Positions 43,363 through 55,245 of a stretch of 64,000 bases of DNA are shown in pieces. Positions within the stretch are counted from its first letter, which is position 1; every line of letters begins with the position of its first letter. The position numbers were made by a program, and so were the translations under genes. The notes under the pieces are model-generated. The model saw only the letters and a program-made list of their open reading frames with translations, was not told the origin of the DNA and made no database searches. Source of the DNA: Heterobilharzia americana (Eukaryota; Platyhelminthes; Trematoda; Strigeidida; Schistosomatidae). The stretch covers positions 10,363,755 to 10,427,754 of the forward strand of contig OX104132.1 of NCBI GenBank assembly GCA_944470555.2. Reading direction: 5' to 3'.

Positions 43363-44765
43363 TTGTCTAGAATAACCTCACCTGGTTAACTAGTTCACTA
43401 GTTACTAGCCGGTCCTAAGCCCGGGTAAAGAGGGAAAGTTGGGCGTAGGGCTAGCAACCCTCTATACCTCAACTTCATCGACTTTGAAAACGCTTTTGAC
43501 AGCGGCGAACGAGAGGTAATTTGGCAGGCAGCTGCTTCAACACTACGGTTCCAGTGCTGCAAACCTTTATCAATCTTATTCAACAGCAGCTATATGCTAT
43601 CTGATGATACATGCCAAGTAATTCATAATGGGAAGCTCAGCTCAGTGATGCTTTGGAAGTGAAGACAGGAGTAAAACAAGGCTGCCACCTAATATCACCC
43701 ATGATATTCCTGATTGTAGTGGACTGGATCATGCAGCAAACAGTGAGGAGCTGTGAGCAGGGGGGATACGCTGGCTGGACCGGGGGAAAGATCCTAGCAG
43801 ATTTGGATTTCACCACCGATGACTTGTGCCTGATGTCACACAAACTTGAAGATGTACAGGCAAAAACTAACAAGTTGACAGAAGAGACAGGGCAAGGCAG
43901 GACAGGGCAGGGCAGCGAAGACGGAACTTCAAGTGAATACAGAGAAGACAGAGGTAGAGGTGATGAAGATACCCAACCAACAACTCCAACAACAACAACA
44001 AACTCCAGTCACCATCAACGGAAGAAACTTGAAGGAAGTAGCATCTTTCAACTACAACTATATAGGCAGGCAGCACTGTTTCAACTACAGGTGGCACAGG
44101 CACAGGCATAGACGAGGATGTCAAAGTCAGAATCGGAAAAGCAAGACAGGTGTTCATTAACCTGAAACCAGTGTGGAGATCTTCTGCACTCCACTCCACT
44201 GCACTGCATTGCACTACACTCAGCATAAAGCGTCAACAACATCCGGACACAGATTTTCAACAGTAATGTCAGTGAAGTCAGTGCTTCCATGTGATGGTTG
44301 AGAGACTTGGCTTGTTACGAAAGGGATTCCCAACAAACTGCAGATATTCATGAAGAAGTGCCTAGTCTGGCTGGTTACTGAATCTCAGATGAGATGGCCA
44401 GAATAATAAGAATGAGGAAGGGGAGCTCTGGCTGGTTGGCTGGCAACGAACCAACGAAGCAAGAATCTATCGCTGAACAAATATGCAGAAGGAAGTGGAA
44501 GTGTAGATGGATTGGGCATACAGTGAGAAGGGCGACTGGGGACATCATGCGCCATGCCAGGATATCGAGTGGAAGCCAGATGGGAAGCGACGAGTTGGTC
44601 GTCCGAGGTGAGTGTGACATGGAGGAGATGGTGTGAGGAGGAAATGAAAGCTTGTGGTCTGTCGTGGAACCAGGTTCAAAAAATTTCAGAGAAGGGAGTG
44701 TAATGGAGACGTGCTACGAATCCCTATGTTCCATTAGGACAAATAATAATAATATTGTCTAGAAT
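43363..44765 (+). mobile_element. RTE-like copy 11: internally deleted, both ends present, perfect TSD
   Basis: The body is 43374-44754 with a perfect 11-bp duplication TTGTCTAGAAT on both sides. It has the family's true 5' end (GGTTAACTAGTTCACTAGTT through GGCTAGCAACCCT), but this is joined near 43460 directly to the RT motif A region (LNFIDFENAFDS), removing about 2.2 kb including the endonuclease. The rest matches the full-length copy ([20 protein letters not shown] and onward). Either the deletion happened before insertion or it occurred later inside a full-length copy. Confidence 0.88.
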
Positions 44766-45522
44766 CAAGTGATTGGTATCATAAATGTGGTTGTTACGAT
44801 TGGAGACCTCATTGTCTATATATTTCGACCTGAAACTTAAAAACTATGAAAGTCAAACGAAATTGTGCATGTAACATTATCGTTTTAACTGATACCTTAA
44901 TTCTATTAGCCTATTAGCCTATCTTCGACGGCCTTCAGTGCATACTGATCAATATCTTCATACAAAGACTTATATCAAAACTGACTAGGTCATCGAGTCT
45001 CAATTTCAATTCGTAAGAATTGATTAGCCTACAATGTGGATGATTTTTCATAGGACATACACATTGATTTTAAGTGCTTTGGTAGTTCATATTTTACAAT
45101 ATCTCTGATGACAACTAGTGGTCTAATGCGATAACCCGATTTACAAACCTTACTAGTACTGTAATTTTTACTATGATTATTAGTTTTAGGCTTTGTATTA
45201 ATTTACTTTGAATATAAGTAGTAATAGTATTGTCTATAGAAAGGAATTCAAGGCTTATGTTGTGTGACTATATAAGGTATGAAGATCAGGAACTTAGCGT
45301 TGAAGTCTCAGCAAAGCTAGAATTTACGGTGACAGTCAAACCTACAAGCAAATGTATTCTATTTGCTAGACTGTGCATTAATCCTCTTTTTAGACTGAGT
45401 AGTAATCCAGAAGTCTTCTTGAATGCGTAGGTTAATTTGGTTTGGATAATAGCTCAGTCTGAGGGTCATATGGATTTCAGGTAGGAAATAATAATAATAA
45501 TAATTAAGATTTAATTATCTAA
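44766..45522. other. No feature recognised
   Basis: AT-rich sequence; a 66-codon ORF at 45230 has no recognised domain. Confidence 0.4.
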
Positions 45523-45860
45523 GATAGCCGTAGTTTGGCAGACTAGTATTTATACTGGGTGGTGATTGAAGGTGACATGAAAATCTGAACCGCGGCCGGA
45601 TTCGAACTAGTGATCACCGGGTTACCTGCCCGATGCTCTACCAACTGAGCTACAAGCGGTCAAGCGCTGGTAACGCGTCACTAAACTCTTGGTGATTGAA
45701 GTGAAATAAAAATTCTGGTCAGTGGTCGGACCTGGTGACTCAGTTGGTAGAGCACCGGGCCGGTAATCCGGTGGTCACTGGTTCGAGTCCGGCCACGGTC
45801 CAGATTTTCATCTCACCTTCAATCATCAACCAGTACAAATAATACTAGTGTTGACACAGC
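45523..45860. mobile_element. SINE family C, complete: two tRNA-like units in opposite orientation
   Basis: A minus unit (45525-45665) and a plus unit (45728-45860) each hold a tRNA-like body (A box GCTCAGTTGGTAGAGCA or ACTCAGTTGGTAGAGCAC, B box GTTCGAATCC or GTTCGAGTCC) followed by CAGATTTTCAT and a tail ending in ATACTAGT. The anticodon loops would read GGU, but acceptor and T stems are imperfect, so neither is a functional tRNA gene. A 62-bp spacer (GTAACGCGTCACTAAACTC ... AAATAAAAATTCTGGTCAGT) lies between them. Confidence 0.7.
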
Positions 45861-45999
45861 GATGAGAACTGAATCGATTAATTCAAAACAAGATGGTTAA
45901 CACTACTTATACAGACAATAAGAAAGCCTGATGTGTATTGAGAAGACTAGTCATGATAACGTTGGTAATAGGAATGAGGTTAACTAAGCGAAACAAATC

Positions 46000-47130
46000 A
46001 GGAATATAAATAAACACATAAGGTGGGTGGTAATAAATAACGAAGCACAAATAAGAAAGACTGAATATGACTAGACGACGTAATTCCTACCAAGCTGATT
46101 ACCATTTCGTTCTGAATGCAAACGTTTAGCTTGACAACCCGAATGGCGCAAGTTTCTACGATTACACGCAGTTCCTTATTTTGTTGTCTACTGATAACCA
46201 TAAAAGACTTAGAGGTATCAGTATTATTCCCATAGTCCGCTGCGTGTTTCGTTATAGATCTTCTCGACATGTTTCAACCATTTGCGTAGTTGCTCAACAA
46301 TTCCGGTAGACAGACACCTCTCCATACAACCAATGTATTTGCTTCAGCAGGTACACTCCAATTGATATATGCGTTTAGGTGTGTCGAAGATCGGACCCTT
46401 GTCTTTCCCTGATTGTGGCAGTACCCTATAGGTGGTACTGAAGAGGATGAGTTTAGCAGAGAAATAACCCCCTTCTGATGGACATCCAGTCTTCGTCTAA
46501 CCACTTCTAGCACGTCGTCACCTTTGAATAGCAAGGTCATAAAGACTGACTTTTTCTGTACTGTTGGGGATGTTATTCTGCTTCTTACCACTTTCTGGGT
46601 GACCAATCTTCATCAGAACATTTTTCGAATTCGGGACAAATTTGCTTGTCACTGTTGAACAGGGTTCTGACTACATTCATTGGATCGTATTGTATCAGGA
46701 CAAAGCCCTTAAAATAAAGGTACCGTCCTATCCATGAAAGTTTCCTATAAATGGACCTTTCAACAAATCCTTCGATTCTTTTCACTAATGAGACATTTAA
46801 GAAACTATTCATATTATTTTCCTCGTACCCAATTAGTGCTTGTGCTTCTATTTTTATTCTGTATATGATAAATATGCCGTTTATATAACGCTGGTATAGT
46901 TCCGTCTAACCAATGAGGCGCTTCAACCTACTATTTTCCAGACTTGTTAAAAATAAGTCAGCAAAACGGGGACCCAGAGGGCTTCCCATTGCGACTCCAT
47001 TAGTTTGGTGGAATAACTGTCCTTTGGGCTGGAACTGGATGTTCTTGGTGCATAGATTTAGAAGGTTTCTCAACTAGTTTGTCGGAATACGGATATTATC
47101 AACTTCTAGACAAATGAAGAGAGATACAAT
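46000..47130 (-). mobile_element. Penelope-like element, RT to endonuclease, decayed
   Basis: On the minus strand, starting near 47080, it encodes QPKGQLFHQTNGVAMGSPLG followed by PRFADLFLTSLE, the Penelope RT motif region. Pieces such as RIEGFVERSIYRKLSWIG, KGDDVLEVVRRRLDVHQK and the C-terminal LRVIVETCAIRVVKLNVCI follow. Several frameshifts and stops; inactive. Confidence 0.75.
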
Positions 47131-47458
47131 AGCAAATGAAAAAAGATATTCACCAGTTCTTCCAATCCCCCCTCCCCCCGTGTATGTTTCATTCTGTTCT
47201 TGTGTATTTTAGTCTTCATGTGAAATATATTGCTTATTTAGCTTCATAAATGAAAATGAACATCAGAAGAATTCGTCAATTATCAAATATTCCATATATA
47301 TGAAACTTCTGTAATCAAGGCTTCAGTGAATGGAAATACTGAAATGATAATGTTCACTATATACTGGAATGCATGGTCAAACTTATAACTTTGACCTATG
47401 ATTTCGACACTGCCAACCCTACTGAATGAACATCAAAGGTCCAAACTGTTAGTTAGCT

Positions 47459-47509
<51 letters not shown>

Positions 47510-49334
47510 TGAACCAGCACTCAGTAAACCAAGTTTTGAATAAAATGTCACATAACTATAGACTACATATGAAATGGTAAATATCTAAACAATGATAAGA
47601 AAGTCTTTGGACAACCAGTGAGTTTCTGCTATTAGATTTAAAGTGGTTATGCTCTATGCGTCATCACAGACTAACATTAATTCCACTGTTGAAAAAGTGA
47701 AGTTAGTAGAAGATCACCTCTACTGAAGGGATCAGCTATATACGCTTACTTAGTTTTCTGCCAGCCTCAATCATCAACGGACATGGGAACAAGAGATTTA
47801 ACTTAATCACATAGATTAGCAATTTTTACTTGAAATACTCGACCTAGAGGACACAAAATTTTGACTCAAGTGATACAGCTTCTTACTGGTAAGTGGATAA
47901 TGGCATGATAAATTAATCGCCTATTTTTCTGAATGGACAAGAAATAACTTTATGTGATCCTTGTCATCAGATGGTTTATTTAGCTTCATGTGTATATTGG
48001 CTTTTCCTTTGATGTAGATAGTATTTTTACAGGTGCTTTTTCAGTCGACTTAAAATTCTGCTCGTAAATAATACAGAATCCCGTCTTTTTGATGTCTATG
48101 ACGTCCCTTGTTCTCTCTGAAGTCGCCGTCGTTTGTCTTTCTGTTGTCGTTGACATTCTGCTTATTTACTTACATCACTATGGTATGTGAAAGATGTGCA
48201 TGACTTAAATGTAACAAATAATTTATACACACCATAAATGTATCTTTACATCATTCAATCGTTTGAATAGTCAGTTACAGATCTGCTCCGTTATCAATTA
48301 TGTCTGATAACATAATGGACTATCCTTGAGGTTGGATGACTTATACAGGGTTTCGTGTAGTTGCATTACAGGATGAGAACATGTACTTTCAGGTTTGAAA
48401 AAGCTTACTCAGTTCTCCTGAAAACCAAAAAAAATGGGTACATCATTCCGCAAAGCAACACAAGTTTTCATTTCATCTTCAGTTATCATCCTGTGGTATA
48501 AATACCATTCTGTTTAACCACAGATATCTTAGTCTTGTCAATAAACTTTGTTACTCAAACAATAAATTGGTCAGACGTTAGTAGGGGAAACATTCTTCAC
48601 AATATCTTTTATGTCCACAGAACTGACGGTCAAAAACTCAATATTCCCCGCTTTCTAAATTAGGCTTGTGCTAAGGATAGGAGTGACAGATTTTCCTTTC
48701 ACATTCAGCTAGTATCCGTACAAGTTTCCCAGGTCACAGATATTTCAGATAGTTAAAGCAATAATAATAACGGTCACTTTGTTCTAAATTATATATATGC
48801 TATAATATGGAATTCCCTGCACGTAATATTTCAACAAAGTCACTCCTAGAACAATATTTTCAAACGAAATGGTCAGTGCATCTGAATGATGACAATAATA
48901 ATTGTATTAAAGGTAATAGCATGGAACAGGTAGCTGGTGTTAGATTAGCATCCGGTCTAGAGTGCAGAGTAAACAGAAAAATGAATGTAAGTTTGATGGT
49001 GGTGTTTCATTCAGCCAGTACAAGAATCTACAACTCAAGCTAAGTATCCGAGATATAGAAACATGATGCATTTCCACGCACTGTAGTTAAATGTTTAAAA
49101 TCAATTCGAAGGGGTGAATTTGATGCATAGTTATACTGAAAATTTTGGTAGCTCAAGATTCTAGCAGGTCGCCATTCTGTTACTAACTGGAAGAAGGAGA
49201 GAAAATTAGGATTATATAAACTGTGTCTTAAAGTTGTGGAGTTACCTGATATGAATATGGATGAGAAAATTATGTCCGAAAAGTTACCCAGTTAAGGATT
49301 CTTTTTCACCATATGACATTTATAATATCATTTT
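47131..49334. other. No gene recognised; (GT)n microsatellite
   Basis: 2.2 kb of AT-rich sequence. A (GT)n run of about 44 bp lies at 47462-47506. A 78-codon ORF at 48807 shows no domain. Confidence 0.5.
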
Positions 49335-49435
49335 GACTATCAGCGGTAGCCTTAGTTTGGTAGGCTAGTATTTATACTGGTGAAAGGAAAATTTGGATCT
49401 CGGCCGGACTCAAACCAGCCACCACTGAAACTAAA
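49335..49435 (-). mobile_element. SINE family C fragment
   Basis: Minus tail and B-box side (plus strand GGTAGCCTTAGTTTGGTAGG, CTCGGCCGGACTCAAACCAG). Half unit only. Confidence 0.55.
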
Positions 49436-49884
49436 ATGGAAGTAAATTACCTGACTCATGGTGTTAGCTAATTACAAACAAGAAGGGAGGAGTTTATGAG
49501 AAATGCAACATATGTAAATCAGTGACTCTGACATGCAAATACCAAAAACTATTGAAGAACATGAACATTTAAAAATCACCGAGACTAGATATGAAAAATT
49601 CGGCTCTGTGTCCTAAATCAGCACTTGTTGTGAATAACATCTGGCTACTCACATTTTTCAGTAGTATATTTCGTTTGATTTAGAATGTTAAACCGAAACT
49701 CTGAATGTTGGTGTACAGTCAGTCACAAGACAGGATGGAATATTGTGATGAGGTTAAAAAGTAACCAAGTTGTATAGAGGAAGGCACTGATACCTGGAAC
49801 TTTGTTCGACGAGTCAGTAGCAACCATATGCAACAAGAAAGACTCAGCTTTCGCTCCGGATATTTCGAAGAAGTTAGTGTAATC

Positions 49885-50060
49885 TGCTGCTTAGTGGTAG
49901 CAGTGGAATATAGGATGCGTGCCTCGTCTTGCTTGGGAATTGTCAGCTGGAAATACGTGTCTTCAAGTGAAGGATATTGTCCCAATTAAGACTAGACCTA
50001 AGCACTCATCACTTCAAATGTCAAAGCGTTCCTCATTAGGCTACTGGAACATAGGATCCA
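49885..50060 (-). mobile_element. SINE family A, inverted, dead ribozyme
   Basis: Minus strand shows CCAGCTGACAATTCCCAAGC; core G8 is A and GAAA is GAGG. The tRNA-like side (TAATGAGGAACGCTTTGACA on the minus strand) is recognisable. Confidence 0.55.
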
Positions 50061-50740
50061 GTATACGAACAGGAGATTACAAGTTTCAAATAACTAAAGT
50101 TAGTATACCTCTACAACAAAGAGTTAAAATGGTGTACCTCAGTCTGTTGCTGCATTGCAACCAATATAGCTGTCAAATCCTCAGTACCCAACTCTAATTG
50201 AAGCCTATCGACTAAGTTTACACTATATGCAATGAGTCAAGCAATACCGAAATTCAGTTCACTGTATTTTGGTGACAAGTGCTTGTGTGGTGGGCACTGC
50301 TGATAAGAATGGATATCAGTAGTACATGTGAAGAAGGCGGCAGAAATCAAAGGGAATTACCAGCAGTGGGTAAAGATTCTGTCCAGAGAAACCTAAGAGA
50401 CAACGTGGGCGTATTAAGAGCAAATCAAGAGAGAAGCAGAATAAGAAATGAAGCAGATTATGGAAATAACTGTTTTAGTCCAAGGTGTACCATGTGTTAA
50501 TAATCAGCATTCCTCCCTTCGTCTCCGTCTTTTCGTTCCCTTCACTTGAAGTTTATGAACAGGAATCTCCTCACAAACAAGGCTTCATACTTGCTACAGC
50601 TCATCAGTAAGGTGTGTCTGAAAACTTGAGCAATTTTAACCAGATTCCTTCAGTCCTCAAGTCAGATACTTCACCAGTAAAAAATTCACACCATGACTGA
50701 CAGCTTGCAGAACTCCAGATGTATTAGTGGTCACGTTATG
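50061..50740. other. Unassigned, possibly decayed repeat
   Basis: Contains GC-richer text (50280-50640) unlike the surrounding AT-rich sequence, with a 73-codon ORF. It may be a fragment of a repeat family not otherwise present in the window. No function supported. Confidence 0.25.
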
Positions 50741-51120
50741 AATCTGATTAAGTCAGATACCGGGATGGATGCCTACGTTTGGGAATGGAGGATAGTCACC
50801 CCAATTCTCAATAAGGCTGGCTGGCATTAGAGTGGCAGTTAAACCTACAAACTCACTTCGAAATAACCTTTACAGGTTAAGAGATACTATTAATCCAACT
50901 AAGCAGAATAATTTAGTTTGCCAAATCCTTTGCAACGATTGAAAGATCAAATACACAGGTCAAAGTAGCCGACTGAGGTCGATTAGGCTATCGGAACACA
51001 AACACTTAACTGGGTTAAAATTGCTAGATCCAAGTAAGATCAAAAATTTAGAAGAAAACCTAGCCATAGCTATGCGTACAATCACACACAACCACATAGT
51101 AGGATGAAACAGGGTGAAAT
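50741..51120 (+). mobile_element. Penelope-like element fragment (GIY-YIG domain)
   Basis: It reads GIRVAVKPTNSLRNNLYRLR, then NLVCQILCND, a stop where Cys is expected, and KIKYTGQSSRLRSIRLSEHK. The C.C(N)D...YTGQ.S.RL..R..EH pattern is the Penelope endonuclease Cys/GIY-YIG motif. Truncated. Confidence 0.65.
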
Positions 51121-51174
51121 TCTTTAAAACTAACATAGCAGGGCGGAGGGAGAGATTGATAACTGAATCTCTGA

Positions 51175-51355
51175 TGCTGGATGATGATTGAAGGTGAAAT
51201 GAAAATTCGAACTGCGACCGGAATTAAACCAGCAACCCTCAAGTTTCCTGTGCAGTGCTCTACCGACTTAGCTACGACGTCCGGTTGGTGACAATCAATC
51301 ATCACTTAGTACCAATACCAGTCTGCCGAACCACAGTTATCTCAGATAGTCAAAA
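51175..51355. mobile_element. SINE family C, inverted pair with central deletion
   Basis: A minus tRNA-like unit (51180-51288, CCGGAATTAAACCAGCAACC, CTACCGACTTAGCTACGACG) is followed directly by a plus tail (AATCATCACTTAGTACCAAT ... CTATCTCAGA-type end). The plus tRNA-like body is missing. Confidence 0.6.
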
Positions 51356-51754
51356 AGATAACTGAGTCTTTGTTTATCGAATCAGCACCTAATACATGCA
51401 ACATGAATGACCTAGTACCTGTTCCAGGTATGTGGAAAATCCTACTACTCATATCACAAACGAAGCGAAGAAATTAGGATCATATAAAGGATGTTTCAAA
51501 GTTGTGTAGTTATCTTAACATAACTTGCGTTGTATAAATATTAGCAAACACTGCTCTTGTTCAACAATTAATCTACTGAATTGACTTCGAAATAGTGGAG
51601 AATATTTGTAGCTCAGGTAGATGGTCTTCGTTATGTTCTCTGAGGTGGGTTGTTTAACCATGAAGCTTTCATCGTCCTTCTAGACGACATCTTCAGCACT
51701 AAAAAGAACTTGTAAATACGAAGTCGTAGCCTGAGGCTATTGTGACATAGTAGC

Positions 51755-51910
51755 CTAGTAAATAAGACTTGGTTATTTGAAAACAGAGGGTACTAAGTTC
51801 AAGAACCAGAGGGGAGATCATTACTCAAAGCTAGCCAAATATACAACGACTGATGAGTCCCGAATAGGACGAAACGTGCATACTAAAATCCACGTCCCGT
51901 TATAACTATC
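51755..51910 (+). mobile_element. SINE family A, degenerate
   Basis: CTGATGA core, GTCC-CGAATA-GGAC stem II and GAAA persist (51848-51873), but stem I no longer pairs and stem III has a mismatch. Head decayed. Confidence 0.55.
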
Positions 51911-52009
51911 AAAATGGCAAACTTCTTCACGTAATAATATTAATTATGAAGGGCTTAGAATATATACATCTATGCTGTGAACATTTTTAATATGATTTGA
52001 CTTGATATA

Positions 52010-52450
52010 CAGGGATACCATTCGCATATAAACAGTCAGGTAGACTCAATCAAAATCAATAAAAGGGGGACTGTCAATGTTGCACTGCAGAAACAAAAGA
52101 CATTTCTGAATTACCACTCAGTCCACCCAATCACAATAGAACGAGGGTTGATACAGGGTCTGGCAGACAGAATAGGTAAACTAACAACATGTCATGATGA
52201 ATAAATAGGAGAAATGAATATCTTATTCAAGATGTTACTACAGAATTAATACCCAAGAACAAATCAGAAAAGATGACATCAAGAAGGAAAGGCAAAAGGC
52301 AATAATAGGAGTTCTCAAGAAAGATACCTACAAGAAGTCAGTGGTATTACCATACGAACGCGGTGCATAAAATATCGTGTGCAGACCGAACAAAAAGTCA
52401 TATGCGTTGGACATCAAAGCCGTTTAAAACTAGATTGAATGAACATCAAA
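52010..52450 (+). mobile_element. Penelope-like fragment (after the RT fingers/palm)
   Basis: Frames read NYHSVHPITIERGLIQGLAD followed by RIGKLTTCHDE, resembling the SxHPxxxKRGxxxxLxDR segment downstream of the Penelope RT. Decayed. Confidence 0.45.
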
Positions 52451-52534
52451 GATTAAGCAAAAGTCAGCCACTATGGAGACAGCAATAAAAAAGTTCATCG
52501 ATAGCAGCTGTTCCCTCAAATGAAAAACATAACA

Positions 52535-52800
52535 ATCAACGACGATATCATATAAAAATAATTATACTAAAAACTATAAACATCTCACAAGTAGTGGCTA
52601 ACGTGCCTGGGTGGTGTAGTGAATGACTCGCTGGCAATTGAAGCAATCGCTTCCGCATCAGAATCCGAGTAGGAACAACATCAATCATTGAGAATCAGGT
52701 ACATCCAGCTAACAAATTCCAAATAGGACGAAATACGCATCCCGAATTCCACTGCTAGCCACGATCTATCGTTAGCATTGATTATAACAAACCGAATGGA
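52535..52800 (+). mobile_element. SINE family A, dead ribozyme
   Basis: Head AACGACGATATCATATAAAA, tRNA-like GTGCCTGGGTGGTGTAGTGA, CAATCATTGAGAATCAGG, ribozyme with core CTAACAA, and tail CCACTGCTAGCCACGATC. Ends about 140 bp before the palindrome. Confidence 0.65.
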
Positions 52801-53064
52801 AAGAAAAGTTAATTAGCAGAGCCTAATTTACACATGTCACCCGTAATATATGCAACATAGTATTAAGCAAACAGACAAACGAACACGGAGTAAACACTAT
52901 ATACATTTATACATTCCTGAGGTAGATTGTATTGCCAATATCATTTTCCCACTTCTGACTACTGAACACCACTCCAACAGTAGTAATACAGCACTCTTAT
53001 CTATTAACTACTTCATAAACAGTAGACATCAATCAAATCACATCTATACTCTCTCAGTCAACTC

Positions 53065-53067
<3 letters not shown>

Positions 53068-53101
<34 letters not shown>
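53068..53101. repeat. (CA)17 microsatellite, same length in both arms
   Basis: 34 bp of alternating AC, mirrored as 34 bp at 63761-63794. Confidence 0.9.
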
Positions 53102-53104
<3 letters not shown>

Positions 53105-53583
53105 AACAAACATGAACAACCGTCTTAAACACTCTTCATTACAATCGAGATAAATAACTAGTTCAGTTGGTTTCACATTAAAGGCATCTGTGGCACAAGC
53201 ATGTTTCATATCGTCTACCTAATGACACTGTGATTAGGCCATTCACTGGAGTTGTTCAAGTTAGACGATTTGCAGATGCATGTTAACATAATGAGGTGTT
53301 TCAAATTACTTTCGCACTGGATGAAAGTGATGCCAACATCTTACTTTGATGTTTTCCGTATGGACAATATGTGCTCTGTAGATGGTCAGACTCACCTCGC
53401 CTGGTTAACTAGTTCACTAGTTACTAGCCGGTCCTAAGCCCGGGTAAAGGGGGAAGGTTGGGCATAGGGCTAGCAACCCTACCCCGGAAAACAAATCCAA
53501 CCAACGGCTAAAGAAACTTCAAAGCACAAACGAAATATAAAAATAGTAACAAAATTATTCCTCGCAGGAATCGGAGAGGCGAA

Positions 53584-54126
53584 ATGACGCCACTTGGTGA
53601 AAGCCTGATTTCGGGAAGCCGGACCGGGCCGGGCCGATGTGTCTTCTCTCCCTCGATGAAAGCGAAAGTAAACGTGGGAACATGGAATGTCCGCACTATG
53701 TTTGAACCCAGCAAGGCAGCCCAGATTGCAAACGAGATGAGAAGGTATCAGATTGGAGTGCTTGGAATTTGCGAAAGCAGATGGAATGGAAGTGGACTCT
53801 CCAAACTCTCAACTAGAGAATCAATAATCTACTCCGATATTGTCAACCAGACGACAACCATGAGCACACTGAGTTTTGGAGTGACTATCTTGATGTCCCC
53901 TTCACATGCATCGAAAGCTGTCTCTCAAGCAGTTGGAACCAATCTCCTCCAGCATCAGGATCATGACAGCAAGGTTCAACTCAAAAGAAAGGAAGGTCAC
54001 AATCATACAATGCAACACTATCCACCCACAAATAATGCAGATGAGGAGAAAAAGGAGGACTTCTACAGACAACTTCAATCAACACTCGACAAGACACCAC
54101 CTCAGTTGGCGATATCAAAACTCTAA
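53584..54126 (+). pseudogene. RTE endonuclease domain, N-terminal fragment
   Basis: 180-codon frame with GTWNVRTM near residue 30 and ICESRWNGSG near residue 60, typical of the start of the RTE apurinic-like endonuclease that nicks target DNA. It loses frame near 53860 relative to the family pattern. The domain continues in fragments at 54180-54491. Confidence 0.75.
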
Positions 54127-55245
54127 AGGGCGACATGAATGCCAAACAGGAGGGGCACAACACATGAAGAGAACTAACCATGGGTCGAGAAGTGCTCAGT
54201 GAGGTGATGAACGAGAATGGAGAATTGTTTGCAGAATTCTGCGCATTCAACGATTTGGTGATAGGAGTCAGCCAGTGTGTTCAAGCACAAGGATATCCAC
54301 AAAGCGACACGGACTTGATTTCACCAGATGGACACAGTGCACTAAAAATCAGATCGACTTCATCTCAATGTGAAGAAAATCGAGACGCAGTCAGACTACT
54401 CGACACAAGGTCAAGAAGAGGAGCAGATATAGGTTCAGACCACTCACTATCTAGTGCAAGGAACCTTCCAAATCAAGTTAAAAGCCTTTAAAGAAGCTGG
54501 TGATAGACCACAGTTCAAGTACAACACTCGGAACAGAAACTGAAGGATGAAACTACAAAGGAAATCTTCACGACAGTCAGCCATCAAGACAAAATGGGAG
54601 ATATCGAGGAACATCTCTGAAGAAACCTGTGTGCAAGAACACTGGAACTCTTTGAAAGAGATGTGGAAAGAAACCTGCACAACCGTATTAGGAAGGAAGA
54701 AGAAGGAAGATAAGGAATGCAATGCAATGGAATGGAATGGATCTCGACGTATACATGGAAGCTGATAGAGGATGGAGAGGAGGATGGTGAAGCAGAATCT
54801 GAACCAGTGCAGTGCAAGGATGCTCAAAGAGAGGAGGAACTGAGCACAATGTATAAAATACGACACTGGACAAGGAAGTGAAGAAGAGTGCACGCAAAGA
54901 CAAAAGACACTTCCATGACACACTGGCAAGTGAAGCAGAACAGGCTGCCGACTGGTAGGAGAGATAGAGACCTGACAACATTGTATCAAATAACCAGGTT
55001 GCTATCTGGGAAGAGATCAACTCAGACGAAACCAATAAAAGATGATGACGGAAATTTCATTACGAAAGAAGAGAAACAAAGGAGAGGATGGGCCGACCAC
55101 TTCAAGAAGCTCATGAATCGACCACCACCACCACCACCACCTGCACTTCATCCAGAAATACCACCTACAGCCCAGTCGCAGAACTACAAGTGAACATAAA
55201 TCCTCCAACGAAAATGGAGGTCCTGAACACCATAAAGCTACTGAA

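Noticed and set aside
45590..45800. Two tRNA genes
   Set aside because: A and B boxes are good, but acceptor and T stems do not pair fully, and each is followed by a shared SINE tail that recurs at other loci.
51848..51895. Active hammerhead in the SINE A copy
   Set aside because: Core, stem II and GAAA are kept, but the two stem I strands no longer pair.
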